This document shows, piece after piece, positions 25,381-34,023 of a stretch of 64,000 bases of DNA. The stretch's first letter is position 1. Each line of letters opens with the position of its first letter. The translations under genes and the position numbers were made by a program. A model generated the notes under the pieces. It did no database searches, had not been told where the DNA came from, and was given only the letters and a program-made list of their open reading frames with translations. Origin of the DNA: Lacustribacter sp964460315 (GTDB lineage Bacteria; Pseudomonadota; Gammaproteobacteria; Burkholderiales; Burkholderiaceae_A); NCBI GenBank assembly GCA_964460315.1, contig CAYWPQ010000001.1, forward strand, positions 62,001 through 126,000. The letters run 5' to 3'.

Positions 25381-26630
25381 CGATCGATTTCTCCGAACAC
25401 GATGTCTTGGGTGCCAATGATGGTGACCACGTCGGCAATCATGTGGCCGCGGGACATTTCATCAAGCCCTTGCAGGTGGGCGAAACCTGGCGCACGAATC
25501 TTGAGCCGGTAAGGCTTGTTGGCGCCGTCCGAGACCAGATAGATTCCGAACTCACCCTTGGGATGCTCCACCGCGGCGTAGCACTCGCCTTCCGGGACAT
25601 GGAAACCCTCGGTGAAGAGCTTGAAGTGGTGAATCAGCTCTTCCATGTTGGACTTCATGCCAACCCGGTCGGGCGGCGCAACCTTGTGGTTGTCCGACAT
25701 CACGGGCCCAGGATTTTTGCGAAGCCAGTCGACGCATTGGGCGATGATGCGATTGCTCTGACGCATCTCGGCCATGCGAACCAGATAACGGTCATAGGAG
25801 TCGCCCTCTTTACCCACCGGAATATCGAAATCGAGCTGGTCATAGACCTCGTAGGGCTGATGTTTGCGTAAGTCCCAAACCACGCCCGACCCGCGCAACA
25901 TTGGGCCGGTAAAGCCCATGGCCATGGCCCGCTCGGGCGACACCACACCCACACCCACAAGCCGCTGCTTCCAGATGCGGTTGTCAGTCAGCAAGGTTTC
26001 GTACTCGTCGACATAGCCATCAAATCGCTGGGTGAAGCTCTCGATGAAGTCGAGCAGACTACCCTGTCGGTCTTCATTGAGCCGGCGAGCGGCGCCATCG
26101 GATCGCTTGCGGTTCGCGATGTATTGCGGCATGCGATCCGGCAGGTCGCGATAGACGCCACCGGGACGGTAGTAGGCCGCGTGCATCCGCGCGCCGGACA
26201 CCGCCTCATAGCAGTCAAAGAGATCTTCGCGTTCCCGGAAGGCATAGAGGAACACGGCCATGGCACCGACATCAAGACCGTGGGCGCCGATCCAGAGGAG
26301 GTGATTCATGATGCGTGTGATTTCGTCGAACATCACACGGATGTATTGGGCGCGGATGGGGACGTCGACCCCCATGAGCTTTTCAATGGCCATGACATAG
26401 GCATGCTCATTGGCCATCATGGAGACGTAATCCAGCCGGTCCATATAGGGAACCGACTGAATAAAGGTCTTGGTTTCGGCAAGTTTCTCGGTGCCTCGAT
26501 GCAGTAGGCCAATATGCGGGTCAGCGCGTTGTACCACCTCGCCGTCAAGTTCAAGAACCAGCCGAAGAACACCGTGGGCGGCGGGGTGCTGCGGACCAAA
26601 ATTGAGGGTGTAGTTTTTAATGTCAGCCAT
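25377..26630 (-). CDS. nuoD: NADH-quinone oxidoreductase subunit D
   Basis: This 417-residue subunit forms the quinone-binding pocket with NuoB and NuoH. LNFGPQHPAAHGVLRL near the N-terminus (with quinone-site His) and the GLLHRGTEKLAE segment are the 49-kDa signatures. The C-terminus DIVFGEIDR is the family end. It is separate from nuoC, as is usual outside enterobacteria. Confidence 0.98.
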   Translation of the reverse strand: MADIKNYTLNFGPQHPAAHGVLRLVLELDGEVVQRADPHIGLLHRGTEKLAETKTFIQSVPYMDRLDYVSMMANEHAYVMAIEKLMGVDVPIRAQYIRVMFDEITRIMNHLLWIGAHGLDVGAMAVFLYAFREREDLFDCYEAVSGARMHAAYYRPGGVYRDLPDRMPQYIANRKRSDGAARRLNEDRQGSLLDFIESFTQRFDGYVDEYETLLTDNRIWKQRLVGVGVVSPERAMAMGFTGPMLRGSGVVWDLRKHQPYEVYDQLDFDIPVGKEGDSYDRYLVRMAEMRQSNRIIAQCVDWLRKNPGPVMSDNHKVAPPDRVGMKSNMEELIHHFKLFTEGFHVPEGECYAAVEHPKGEFGIYLVSDGANKPYRLKIRAPGFAHLQGLDEMSRGHMIADVVTIIGTQDIVFGEIDR

Positions 26631-26644
26631 GGTCTGTTCTTCGC

Positions 26645-27247
26645 TTACTGAGGCACAAAGCCGCCGTAGTTGTCTTCGCGAATGACGCGCGGTGTCTGGT
26701 CTCGCGGGTCGATGGTCACAGGCTGGTAGATCACCCGCTTCTGCTCTGGGTCGTAACGCATCTCCACATAGCCCGAGATGGGGAAATCCTTGCGGAACGG
26801 ATGCCCAATAAAGCCATAGTCCGTCAGAATGCGGCGCAGGTCATCGTGGCCTTCGAACACGATTCCATAGAGGTCAAAGGCCTCTCGCTCGTACCAGTTG
26901 GCGGCCGACCAGATACCGGTGATCGACGGGACCAAGGGCAAACCGTCATCAGGGCAGAAGACTCGGAGACGAATGCGTTGATTCAGCGCGACCGACAAGA
27001 GATGAACCACCACGGCAAATCGTGGGCCATCGTGGGCGCCTTCGCGGTAATCCTGGTAATCCATGCCGCAGAGATCGATGAGGGTGTCAAACCGCAAGGC
27101 GTCATGGTCACGAAGCTGTCGACAAGCCTCAAGATAATCGGCTGCACGAACCACAACGGTGGTTTCATGAAGGGCCTGCGAGACGCTGACCAACCGGTCG
27201 CCAAGACAGGCTTGAAGACTTTGAAGAAGCAGTGCATTCGCGTTCAT
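26645..27247 (-). CDS. nuoC: NADH-quinone oxidoreductase subunit C
   Basis: This 200-residue peripheral subunit (30-kDa type) has SAANWYEREAFDLYGIVFEGHDDLRRILTDYGF-type family sequence, recognised here by WYEREAFDLYGI and GHPFRKDFPISGYVEMRYD. It overlaps nuoB by 1 bp and precedes nuoD by 14 bp. Confidence 0.96.
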   Translation of the reverse strand: MNANALLLQSLQACLGDRLVSVSQALHETTVVVRAADYLEACRQLRDHDALRFDTLIDLCGMDYQDYREGAHDGPRFAVVVHLLSVALNQRIRLRVFCPDDGLPLVPSITGIWSAANWYEREAFDLYGIVFEGHDDLRRILTDYGFIGHPFRKDFPISGYVEMRYDPEQKRVIYQPVTIDPRDQTPRVIREDNYGGFVPQ

Positions 27248-27726
27248 CAGCTTCTCGCGATGGTGTTGGTGCGGCGGATTTTGTTCTGCAGCTGAATGAT
27301 TCCGTAGATCAACGCCTCAGCCGTGGGCGGACAGCCCGGCACATAGATGTCGACCGGTACGATGCGATCGCAGCCTCGAACCACCGAATAACTGTAGTGG
27401 TAATAGCCCCCACCATTGGCACATGAACCCATGGAAATGACCCAGCGCGGTTCCGGCATCTGATCATAGACTTTGCGCAGGGCCGGCGCCATTTTGTTGC
27501 ACAGGGTGCCGGCAACAATCATCAGGTCTGACTGACGTGGGCTTGGGCGAAACACCACGCCGAAACGATCGAGGTCGTATCGCGAGGCTCCGGCATGCAT
27601 CATTTCTACGGCACAACAGGCCAGGCCGAACGTCATCGGCCAGAGCGAGCCGGTGCGTGTCCAGTTGATCACCTGATCAGCCGAAGTGGTTAAAAAGCCT
27701 TCCTTGAAAACGCCATCAATTGCCAT
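27247..27726 (-). CDS. nuoB: NADH-quinone oxidoreductase subunit B
   Basis: This 159-residue subunit carries the terminal N2 4Fe-4S cluster that reduces quinone. The unusual ligand pair is present in GLACCAVEMMHAG, with further Cys in GSCANGGGYYHY and VPGCPPTAEALIYGI. Length matches the family. It follows nuoA by 24 bp. Confidence 0.98.
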   Translation of the reverse strand: MAIDGVFKEGFLTTSADQVINWTRTGSLWPMTFGLACCAVEMMHAGASRYDLDRFGVVFRPSPRQSDLMIVAGTLCNKMAPALRKVYDQMPEPRWVISMGSCANGGGYYHYSYSVVRGCDRIVPVDIYVPGCPPTAEALIYGIIQLQNKIRRTNTIARS

Positions 27727-27750
27727 GAGTCGTTGACCTTGCCTTGAGCC

Positions 27751-28110
27751 TTATTCCCAATCCAAAGCACCCTTCATCCATTCATAGATGAAGCCCAGAA
27801 CCAGAATGCCAAGAAACACCATCATGGACAGAAAACCAAAAAGACCAATGTCTTTCAGCGCGACTGCCCAAGGGAAAAGAAATGCGATTTCGAGATCAAA
27901 CAGAATGAAAAGAATGGCCACAAGGTAATACCGCACGTCGAACTGAAGGCGGGCGTCTTCGAAGGCCTCGAAGCCACATTCGTATGGGGAGAGTTTTTCG
28001 CTGTCAGGACGGCTTGGGCCCAGCAATTTGCCGATGGCCATCGGACCCACGCCCACGGCGATGCCGACCAGAATGAACATCAACACCGGAAGGTATTGCT
28101 CTAGATTCAC
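27751..28110 (-). CDS. nuoA: NADH-quinone oxidoreductase subunit A
   Basis: This 119-residue, three-helix membrane subunit has the conserved SPYECGFEAFEDARLQFDVRYY loop, seen here as YECGFEAFEDARLQFDVR, and FLFPWAVALKD. The start codon is GTG (GTGAATCTAGAG). It is the first gene of the nuo cluster; tRNA-Leu lies 40 bp upstream on the same strand, so nuo may share its promoter. Confidence 0.96.
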   Translation of the reverse strand: MNLEQYLPVLMFILVGIAVGVGPMAIGKLLGPSRPDSEKLSPYECGFEAFEDARLQFDVRYYLVAILFILFDLEIAFLFPWAVALKDIGLFGFLSMMVFLGILVLGFIYEWMKGALDWE

Positions 28111-28150
28111 GACTCAATCCCCGGACTTATCGTTTTGCAATGCTTGTTGA

Positions 28151-28235
28151 TGGTGCCGACGGCGAGACTCGAACTCGCACAGCTTTCGCCACTGCCCCCT
28201 CAAGACAGCGTGTCTACCAATTCCACCACGTCGGC
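28151..28235 (-). tRNA. tRNA-Leu (anticodon GAG)
   Basis: The minus strand begins GCCGACG and ends CGTCGGC, discriminator A and encoded CCA. The anticodon loop TTGAGGG gives GAG, with a long variable arm (TGGCGAAAGCTGTG) and T-loop GTTCGAGTC. Length is 85 nt, a class II tRNA. It lies between secG and nuoA. Confidence 0.96.
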
Positions 28236-28341
28236 GCATTACAACTCCCCTACCGCAATTTTAACCGACCTCCGCTTTTTTTTTCTTGACCCAGCAGATG
28301 GTCTTTCTGATTCCAACAACGTCCTGACTTCTTGCTTCAAC

Positions 28342-28364
28342 GCACAGGGCGCAAGGCCCAGTGC
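28342..28364 (-). terminator. Hairpin after secG
   Basis: GCACAGGGC and GCCCAGTGC can pair over 9 bp with one mismatch and a 5-nt loop, starting 27 nt after the secG stop. No T-tract follows on the minus strand. It is a terminator candidate by place and shape. Confidence 0.4.
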
Positions 28365-28390
28365 ATTGAAAATTTGTAAACTTTAAAGGC

Positions 28391-28753
28391 TTACTTCTTG
28401 CTGCCGCTGGGCACCGAAGAGGCGCCTGGATCCGCCGCTGGGGCAGGCACGGCCGTGCCCGTGGGAACCTCTGGCGAGCCCTGCATCACGCTGCCCGAGC
28501 CCGCGGGCTGGATGCTCTTTGTGGCAATCAGCGACAGGCCAAGAGTGGCAATGAAAAAGATCGTTGCAAGAACGCCTGTGGCACGGCTCAGAAAGTTCGC
28601 CGAACCCGAGGAACCGAACACGCTTCCTGCCGAGCCCGAGCCAAAGGCTGCACCCATGTCCGCGCCCTTGCCCTGCTGCAGAAGTACCAGAACAATGATT
28701 CCAATGGCGCAGAGCACCTGCACCGTCAGCACCAGATTCATTAACCAACCCAT
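28391..28753 (-). CDS. secG: Preprotein translocase subunit SecG
   Basis: This 120-residue inner-membrane protein has two helices (about residues 4-24 and 56-76) joined by the conserved LLQQGKGADMGAAFGSGSAG loop, the SecG hallmark. A C-terminal Ala/Pro-rich tail follows. SecG aids SecYE-mediated export. It lies 3 bp after tpiA, a usual pairing. Confidence 0.95.
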   Translation of the reverse strand: MGWLMNLVLTVQVLCAIGIIVLVLLQQGKGADMGAAFGSGSAGSVFGSSGSANFLSRATGVLATIFFIATLGLSLIATKSIQPAGSGSVMQGSPEVPTGTAVPAPAADPGASSVPSGSKK

Positions 28754-28756
28754 GAT

Positions 28757-29545
28757 CTATTCCTTGTGTGCGCAGGCGATTTGAAAAAACTCCTGCGCGT
28801 TAAGCGAGGCCCCTCCCACGAGGGCGCCATCAATATCTTCCTGGGCGAATAATTCGCCCGCCGTTGCTGCCTTCACACTACCACCGTACAAAAGCCTGGT
28901 GGTTTGCGCCACGCCCGCGTCAATGCACGCAATCGTGGCGCGAATTCCTGCGTGCATCTCTTGCGCCTGCGCAGGGCTTGCACTGCGCCCCGTGCCAATG
29001 GCCCAGATGGGCTCATAGGCAAAGACCGCCAGGCCCAACAATTCCTTGGCGGCCAGCGCTTCGGCCACTGCTTTCACCTGGGCGCAGACGACCTCAAGTG
29101 CCCTGCCCTCGTCCCTATCCTTGAGGGACTCACCCACACACACCACCGGAATCAGCCCGGCAGCGGCTAAAGCACAGGCCTTCCCCGCTACGTCATGGTC
29201 GGTCTCGCCGTGGCGGGCCCGACGCTCAGAGTGGCCAACGAGGGAAAAACTCGCTTCAAAGTCTTGCAGCATCCCAACCGATACTTCACCTGTGAATGCG
29301 CCCGATGCTTCGCTGGAGACATCCTGCGCACCCCACTGCAGACCGGGTCCCTTCAGGCGAACCGCTGCCTGAAAAAGATAAGGGCTTGGAACAGCCACCG
29401 CACAACTCGCAAGAGGCTTGGCCCCATGGGCTTCCAGCAACCCAAGGAATTCCGACAACAGGGTTTCGTTCTCCACCATGTTGCCGTTCATCTTCCAGTT
29501 GCCGACCACCCAAAGGGGTCGCCGCGAAGCGCGAGATTTTAGCAT
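28757..29545 (-). CDS. tpiA: Triosephosphate isomerase
   Basis: This 262-residue TIM barrel interconverts dihydroxyacetone phosphate and glyceraldehyde-3-phosphate. The catalytic Lys is in VGNWKMNG, the His in LVGHSERRA, the Glu in AYEPIWAIGTGR, and the phosphate loop in LLYGGSVKA. An extra N-terminal stretch of about 10 residues (MLKSRASRRP) precedes the usual start. It overlaps the pnp stop by 1 bp. Confidence 0.97.
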   Translation of the reverse strand: MLKSRASRRPLWVVGNWKMNGNMVENETLLSEFLGLLEAHGAKPLASCAVAVPSPYLFQAAVRLKGPGLQWGAQDVSSEASGAFTGEVSVGMLQDFEASFSLVGHSERRARHGETDHDVAGKACALAAAGLIPVVCVGESLKDRDEGRALEVVCAQVKAVAEALAAKELLGLAVFAYEPIWAIGTGRSASPAQAQEMHAGIRATIACIDAGVAQTTRLLYGGSVKAATAGELFAQEDIDGALVGGASLNAQEFFQIACAHKE

Positions 29546-31674
29546 TAGGCCTCGGGTTCCGATGCAGGCTGCTCAGTGGCTTCAAGCAAGGCCTTCATGG
29601 AAAGACGCAGGCGGCCTTTGTCGTCAGCTTCCAGCACCTTCACACGAATCGACTGGCCTTCTTTCAGATAGTCCGACACCTGATTCACGCGCTCATTGGC
29701 GATTTGTGAAATGTGCAACAGGCCATCTTTGCCGGGGAGAATCGAGACAATGGCGCCGAATTCAAGCAGGCGAAGCACGGTGCCGTCGTAGGTCTTGCCC
29801 ACTTCAACTTCGGCCGTGAGTTCCTCAATCTTTTTGATGGCGGCGCGGGCGGCATCACCCGTGGTTGCTGCCACCGTGATGGAGCCGTCTTCGGAGATGT
29901 CGATCTGGGTGCCGGTCTCTTCGGTGATGGCGCGAATGGTTGCACCACCCTTACCGATCACGTCACGGATTCGCTCCGGATTGATCTTCATCGTGTACAA
30001 ACGGGGCGCGAACTCAGAGAGTTCTTCACGTGCATGATCAAGGGCACCCTTCATCTTGCCAAGAATGTGCATACGGGCTTCTTTGGCCTGGGCCAGTGCA
30101 ACCTGCATGATTTCTTTGGTGATGCCTTGGATCTTGATGTCCATCTGCAAAGCCGTCACACCGGTCTCGCTACCGGCCACTTTAAAGTCCATGTCGCCAA
30201 GGTGATCTTCATCGCCAAGGATATCGGTCAGCACGGCAAAGCGACCGCCGTCCTTGATGAGACCCATCGCAATACCGGCCACATGAGCCTTCAGGGGAAC
30301 GCCAGCGTCCATCATCGCCAGACATCCACCGCAGACCGAGGCCATCGATGAGGAGCCATTGGATTCCGTGATCTCTGAAACGATACGAATGGAATACGCA
30401 AACTCTTCGGAGGTTGGCAGCACCGCGGCCAGCGCGCGCTTGGCCAGGCGGCCGTGGCCAATCTCGCGGCGCTTCGGTGTGCCCACGCGACCCGTCTCGC
30501 CCGTGGCGTAAGGGGGCATGTTGTAGTGAAGCATGAAGCGATCGCGGTATTCACCCGACAAGGCGTCGATGATCTGCTCATCACGGTTGGTACCAAGCGT
30601 CGCCACCACCAGTGCCTGGGTTTCCCCGCGGGTAAAGAGTGCTGTGCCATGGGCGCGCGGCAGCACCCCGGTACGGATCTCAATGGGTCGAACCGTGCGG
30701 GTGTCACGACCATCGATTCGAGGTTCGCCATTCAGAATCTGTGAGCGGACAACATTCGATTCAATTCCGAACAACGTCTCACCCAAGAGGTTGGAATCAA
30801 GGGCTCGACCTGCCGCGGTTTCTTCGGCACTGATGGCCGCTTCCACTTCCGCGTAAATGGTCTTGAGCTTCTGCGAACGCTCTTGCTTATTACGAAGGCC
30901 ATAGGCTTCTTTGATGGGGGCTTCGGCGGCAGCTTTGATGCGCGCAATCAGGGCTTCATTCTTTTCGGCAGGCTTCCAGTCCCATTCGGGTTTGCCGGCC
31001 TTTTCAACAAGACGGTTGATGGCATCAATGGCCACACGCATCTGCTCGTGACCATAAACGACACCGCCAAGCATGACCTCTTCGGAGAGCTGCTGGGCCT
31101 CCGATTCCACCATCAGCACGGCCGACTCGGTTCCCGCAACCACCAGGTCCATCTGCGAGGACTTCAACTGGCTGAGCGTAGGGTTCAGAACGTACTGACC
31201 GTCAATGTAGCCAACCCGAGCAGCACCGATGGGGCCGTTAAACGGCACACCAGAGATAGCCATGGCCGCCGAGGCACCAATCATGGCGGGAATGTCGGGG
31301 TCAATCTCCGGGTTCAGCGAGATCACCATACAGACCACCTGCACCTCGTTGTAAAAACCGTCAGGAAACAAGGGGCGAAGGGGTCGGTCAATGAGGCGCG
31401 AGGTGAGCGTCTCTTTTTCCGAGGGACGGCCTTCCCGTTTGAAAAATCCACCGGGGATTTTTCCCGCGGCATAGGTCTTTTCAATGTAATCGATGGTCAG
31501 GGGGAAAAAATCTTGGCCGGGCTTGGCCGACTTCGAGGCCACAACGGTGGCCAACACGATGGTGTCTTCGACATTCACAACCACGGCGCCTGAGGCCTGG
31601 CGGGCGATCTCGCCGGTTTCCAGCACAACCTTGTGCTGGCCAAATTGAAACTCTTCTTTTGCAATATTGAACAC
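29545..31674 (-). CDS. pnp: Polyribonucleotide nucleotidyltransferase
   Basis: This 709-residue 3'-5' phosphorolytic exoribonuclease has two RNase PH domains (about residues 1-210 and 310-540), a KH domain with VIGKGGATIRAITEE, and a C-terminal S1 domain with DGTVLRLLEFGAIVSILPG. The start codon is GTG. It lies downstream of rpsO with a terminator between them, the classical arrangement, in which the rpsO hairpin is partly read through. The pnp stop overlaps the tpiA start. Confidence 0.97.
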   Translation of the reverse strand: MFNIAKEEFQFGQHKVVLETGEIARQASGAVVVNVEDTIVLATVVASKSAKPGQDFFPLTIDYIEKTYAAGKIPGGFFKREGRPSEKETLTSRLIDRPLRPLFPDGFYNEVQVVCMVISLNPEIDPDIPAMIGASAAMAISGVPFNGPIGAARVGYIDGQYVLNPTLSQLKSSQMDLVVAGTESAVLMVESEAQQLSEEVMLGGVVYGHEQMRVAIDAINRLVEKAGKPEWDWKPAEKNEALIARIKAAAEAPIKEAYGLRNKQERSQKLKTIYAEVEAAISAEETAAGRALDSNLLGETLFGIESNVVRSQILNGEPRIDGRDTRTVRPIEIRTGVLPRAHGTALFTRGETQALVVATLGTNRDEQIIDALSGEYRDRFMLHYNMPPYATGETGRVGTPKRREIGHGRLAKRALAAVLPTSEEFAYSIRIVSEITESNGSSSMASVCGGCLAMMDAGVPLKAHVAGIAMGLIKDGGRFAVLTDILGDEDHLGDMDFKVAGSETGVTALQMDIKIQGITKEIMQVALAQAKEARMHILGKMKGALDHAREELSEFAPRLYTMKINPERIRDVIGKGGATIRAITEETGTQIDISEDGSITVAATTGDAARAAIKKIEELTAEVEVGKTYDGTVLRLLEFGAIVSILPGKDGLLHISQIANERVNQVSDYLKEGQSIRVKVLEADDKGRLRLSMKALLEATEQPASEPEA

Positions 31675-31698
31675 TACAGTTTCCTTCTCTCAATAATA

Positions 31699-31733
31699 AA
31701 AATGCCCGCACGGAGGATCCGAACGGGCATTTT
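31699..31733 (-). terminator. Rho-independent terminator after rpsO
   Basis: AAAATGCCCG and CGGGCATTTT form a perfect 10-bp stem with a 15-nt loop. On the minus strand the second arm runs into TTTTTATTATT, a proper T-tract. It lies 61 nt after the rpsO stop and before pnp, like the internal attenuator of rpsO-pnp in other bacteria. Confidence 0.88.
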
Positions 31734-31794
31734 GGTCACATCAACATCTGTTTGACAGGGGGAATGCGATCGTGGGCTCCAATCGACAAGACGA

Positions 31795-32064
31795 TTACTT
31801 ACGCAGCCCGAGACGCTCGATCAAGGAACGATAGCCCTGCACATTCGTTCGCTTCAGATAATCCAGTAACTTACGACGACGGCTGACCATCTTCAGCAGG
31901 CCACGACGCGAGTGGTGGTCTTTGGCGTGGGTTTTAAAGTGGTCGGTCAGGTCGTTGATTCGGGCCGTGAGCAGGGCCACCTGAACTTCGGGGCTTCCGG
32001 TGTCGGAAGGGGTACGCTGATACTGCGCCATGACGGCGGGTTTATTTAAGCTGGCGACGGACAT
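31795..32064 (-). CDS. rpsO: 30S ribosomal protein S15
   Basis: This 89-residue protein has the exact bacterial S15 length. DTGSPEVQVALLTARI, LTDHFKTHAKDHHSRRGLL and KRTNVQGYRSLIERLGLR are diagnostic. I start at 32064, where AGGAG lies 6 nt upstream; an ATG at 32151 would add 29 unrelated residues. S15 binds 16S rRNA and often represses its own mRNA. Confidence 0.97.
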   Translation of the reverse strand: MSVASLNKPAVMAQYQRTPSDTGSPEVQVALLTARINDLTDHFKTHAKDHHSRRGLLKMVSRRRKLLDYLKRTNVQGYRSLIERLGLRK

Positions 32065-32167
32065 GGTTTTCTCCTGAATTGCCGTTGGACTTGCGGTCAG
32101 GCCCGCCAAGGCCCGCCGTGCGAACTTCAAATTCAGGTCCCGATGAAGCAAAGACCAGAAACGAAGT

Positions 32168-32206
32168 GGCTTGAGGCGTGAAAGAAAGTCTTTTAAGCCT
32201 CAAGCC
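32168..32206 (-). terminator. Long-stem hairpin between leuA and rpsO
   Basis: GGCTTGAGGC and GCCTCAAGCC form a perfect 10-bp stem around 19 nt, starting 24 nt after the leuA stop. There is no T-tract. It may end leuA transcription. Because a TATAAT lies just upstream (32212-32217, minus), it could instead be the first structure in the rpsO leader. Confidence 0.45.
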
Positions 32207-32211
32207 TTTGA

Positions 32212-32217
32212 ATTATA
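32212..32217 (-). promoter_or_regulatory. -10 hexamer candidate for rpsO
   Basis: A perfect TATAAT on the minus strand about 148 bp before the rpsO ATG and just after the leuA stop. No convincing -35 hexamer is seen at 16-18 bp, so the call is tentative. Confidence 0.35.
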
Positions 32218-32229
32218 TAGGAAATCTGG

Positions 32230-33768
32230 CTAGACCGTCTGTGGGTTCAATCGCTCCACCTTGCTCTGGAGCTTATTCAGAGCGTTCAGATAGGCCTTGG
32301 CTGATGCCACGACAATGTCCGGGTCGGCGCCAACCCCGTTCACGATGCGTCCCTCTTTCGATAGCCGCATCGTCACCTCGCCCTGGGACTCCGTGCCGGT
32401 GGTGATGGCGTTGACCGAAAAAAGTAAGAGCTCCGAGCCGCTGCCCACCCTGGATTCAATCGCGTTCACCGTGGCGTCCACGGGCCCGTTGCCCTTGGCC
32501 TGGGTGCTAACTTCCTGACCGTCGATGGAAAAGACGACCCTGGCCTGGGGCTTTTCACCGGTTTCAGAGCTCTGGGCCAGCGAGAGGAACTTGAAGTGCT
32601 CATGGGCCTCGCCAATCGCGTCCCCCGAGACCAGCGCCTGAAGATCTTCGTCGAAAATTTCAGACTTCTTGTCGGCGAGCTCTTTGAAGCGGGCAAAGGC
32701 GTCGTTCAAGGCCTGTTCACTGTCGAATTCAATGCCAAGTTCCGTCAGGCGCTGCTTGAAGGCATTGCGCCCTGAAAGCTTGCCCAATGAAATTTTATTG
32801 GCCGACCAGCCCACATCTTCGGCACGCATGATTTCGTAGGTCTCGCGGTGTTTCAAGACACCGTCTTGGTGAATTCCTGATTCGTGCGCGAAGGCATTCG
32901 CACCCACCACGGCTTTGTTGGGCTGAACGGGGTAGCCCGTGATCTGAGACACCAAACGCGAGGCGCTCACAATCTGAGTGGTGTCGATCCGAGTGTCGCA
33001 CTTGAAGACATCCTGCCGAACCTTCACCGCCATCACAATTTCTTCAAGGCTAGCATTGCCGGCACGCTCACCGAGTCCATTGATCGTGCATTCCACCTGC
33101 CGCGCGCCATTCAACACCGCTGACAAGGAGTTCGCCACCGCCATGCCAAGGTCGTTATGGCAGTGGGCTGACCAGACCACTCGATCCGCGCCCGGCGTGC
33201 GAGCGATCAGTTCCTTAAAAAGCTGGCCAAGGGACCCGGGAACGCTGTAGCCCACCGTGTCCGGCACGTTGATGGTCTTGGCGCCAGCCTTAATGACCTC
33301 GCCGAACACCCGCACCAAGAAGTCGGTCTCGCTTCGAATCGCATCTTCCGCGGAGAACTCCACATCATCGGTGTATTCCAGCGCCATCTTGACGCCCTTC
33401 ACCGCGGCCTCCACCACCTGATCAGGGCTCATGCGGAGCTTCTTTTCCATGTGGATGGGGCTGGTGGCAATGAAGGTATGAATGCGGCTTTTTGCGGCGG
33501 GCCTCACGGCCTCGCCTGCGGCACGAATATCCTTTTCGGAAACACGTGCCAAGGAACAGACGCGGCTCTCTTTGATGGTCTCGGCAATGGTTCGAATGGC
33601 ATCAAAGTCGCCCGGACTGGCCGCTGCAAAGCCGGCTTCAATCACATCCACCCGAAGCCGCTCAAGCTGCTTGGCGATGCGGATCTTTTCATCCTTGGTC
33701 ATCGAGGCGCCCGGGCTTTGTTCGCCGTCGCGCAAGGTGGTGTCGAAAATAATTAACGAGTCGCTCAT
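32230..33768 (-). CDS. leuA: 2-isopropylmalate synthase
   Basis: This 512-residue enzyme condenses acetyl-CoA with 2-ketoisovalerate, the committed step of leucine synthesis. FDTTLRDGEQSPGASM opens the DRE-TIM barrel, with a metal-site HCHNDLG (about residue 200) and a substrate loop; the C-terminal about 130 residues form the LeuA allosteric domain (QARVVFSIDGQEVSTQ). The ATG at 33768 follows AAGGAC by about 6 nt; an in-frame ATG at 33813 is less likely. It lies downstream of pssA with a 182-bp leader holding a Leu-rich ORF and a hairpin. Confidence 0.97.
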   Translation of the reverse strand: MSDSLIIFDTTLRDGEQSPGASMTKDEKIRIAKQLERLRVDVIEAGFAAASPGDFDAIRTIAETIKESRVCSLARVSEKDIRAAGEAVRPAAKSRIHTFIATSPIHMEKKLRMSPDQVVEAAVKGVKMALEYTDDVEFSAEDAIRSETDFLVRVFGEVIKAGAKTINVPDTVGYSVPGSLGQLFKELIARTPGADRVVWSAHCHNDLGMAVANSLSAVLNGARQVECTINGLGERAGNASLEEIVMAVKVRQDVFKCDTRIDTTQIVSASRLVSQITGYPVQPNKAVVGANAFAHESGIHQDGVLKHRETYEIMRAEDVGWSANKISLGKLSGRNAFKQRLTELGIEFDSEQALNDAFARFKELADKKSEIFDEDLQALVSGDAIGEAHEHFKFLSLAQSSETGEKPQARVVFSIDGQEVSTQAKGNGPVDATVNAIESRVGSGSELLLFSVNAITTGTESQGEVTMRLSKEGRIVNGVGADPDIVVASAKAYLNALNKLQSKVERLNPQTV

Positions 33769-33903
33769 GGTCTTGTCCTTTGTCTTTTCCCGAAGTTCGA
33801 TACGCGTCGCCATTTAAACCATGGCTCAGGCCCAGCGAAACATCGTGTTCAGTCAATTCAAACGGTTGATCAGTGTTGGGTTTGCTGCCTGCTGATTTCT
33901 TGT

Positions 33904-33937
33904 CCGGCGCAGGAGAGGTTTCCAAGAAACCTGCCGG
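33904..33937 (-). promoter_or_regulatory. Hairpin in the leuA leader
   Basis: CCGGC/GCCGG and AGGTTTC/GAAACCT stack as one stem of 12 bp with a 7-nt bulge and a 3-nt loop. It begins 13 nt after the stop codon of the Leu-rich leader ORF, the position expected for an attenuator structure. No T-tract follows, so transcription attenuation through an intrinsic terminator is not shown. Confidence 0.5.
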
Positions 33938-33950
33938 TGGGGGTCGAGAG

Positions 33951-34016
33951 TTAGCGCGCGAGGCGCAGTCGACCGAGCGGTAGTAGAAGCAAAGGGGTAC
34001 GGAATTGAACGTCCAT
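33951..34016 (-). CDS. leuL: Leucine-rich leader peptide upstream of leuA
   Basis: This 21-codon ORF lies between the pssA stop (7 bp away) and leuA. It begins MDVQFRTP and then reads four Leu codons in a row (TTG CTT CTA CTA), followed by Pro-Leu and two more Leu among the last residues: seven Leu in 21. The paired CTA codons are normally rare in GC-rich genomes, as in enterobacterial leuL. A strong hairpin follows the stop. This fits a ribosome-stalling leader that senses charged tRNA-Leu and controls leuA. The ribosome-binding site is weak (AAGGA about 13 nt upstream). Confidence 0.65.
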   Translation of the reverse strand: MDVQFRTPLLLLPLGRLRLAR

Positions 34017-34023
34017 GGAAGAA

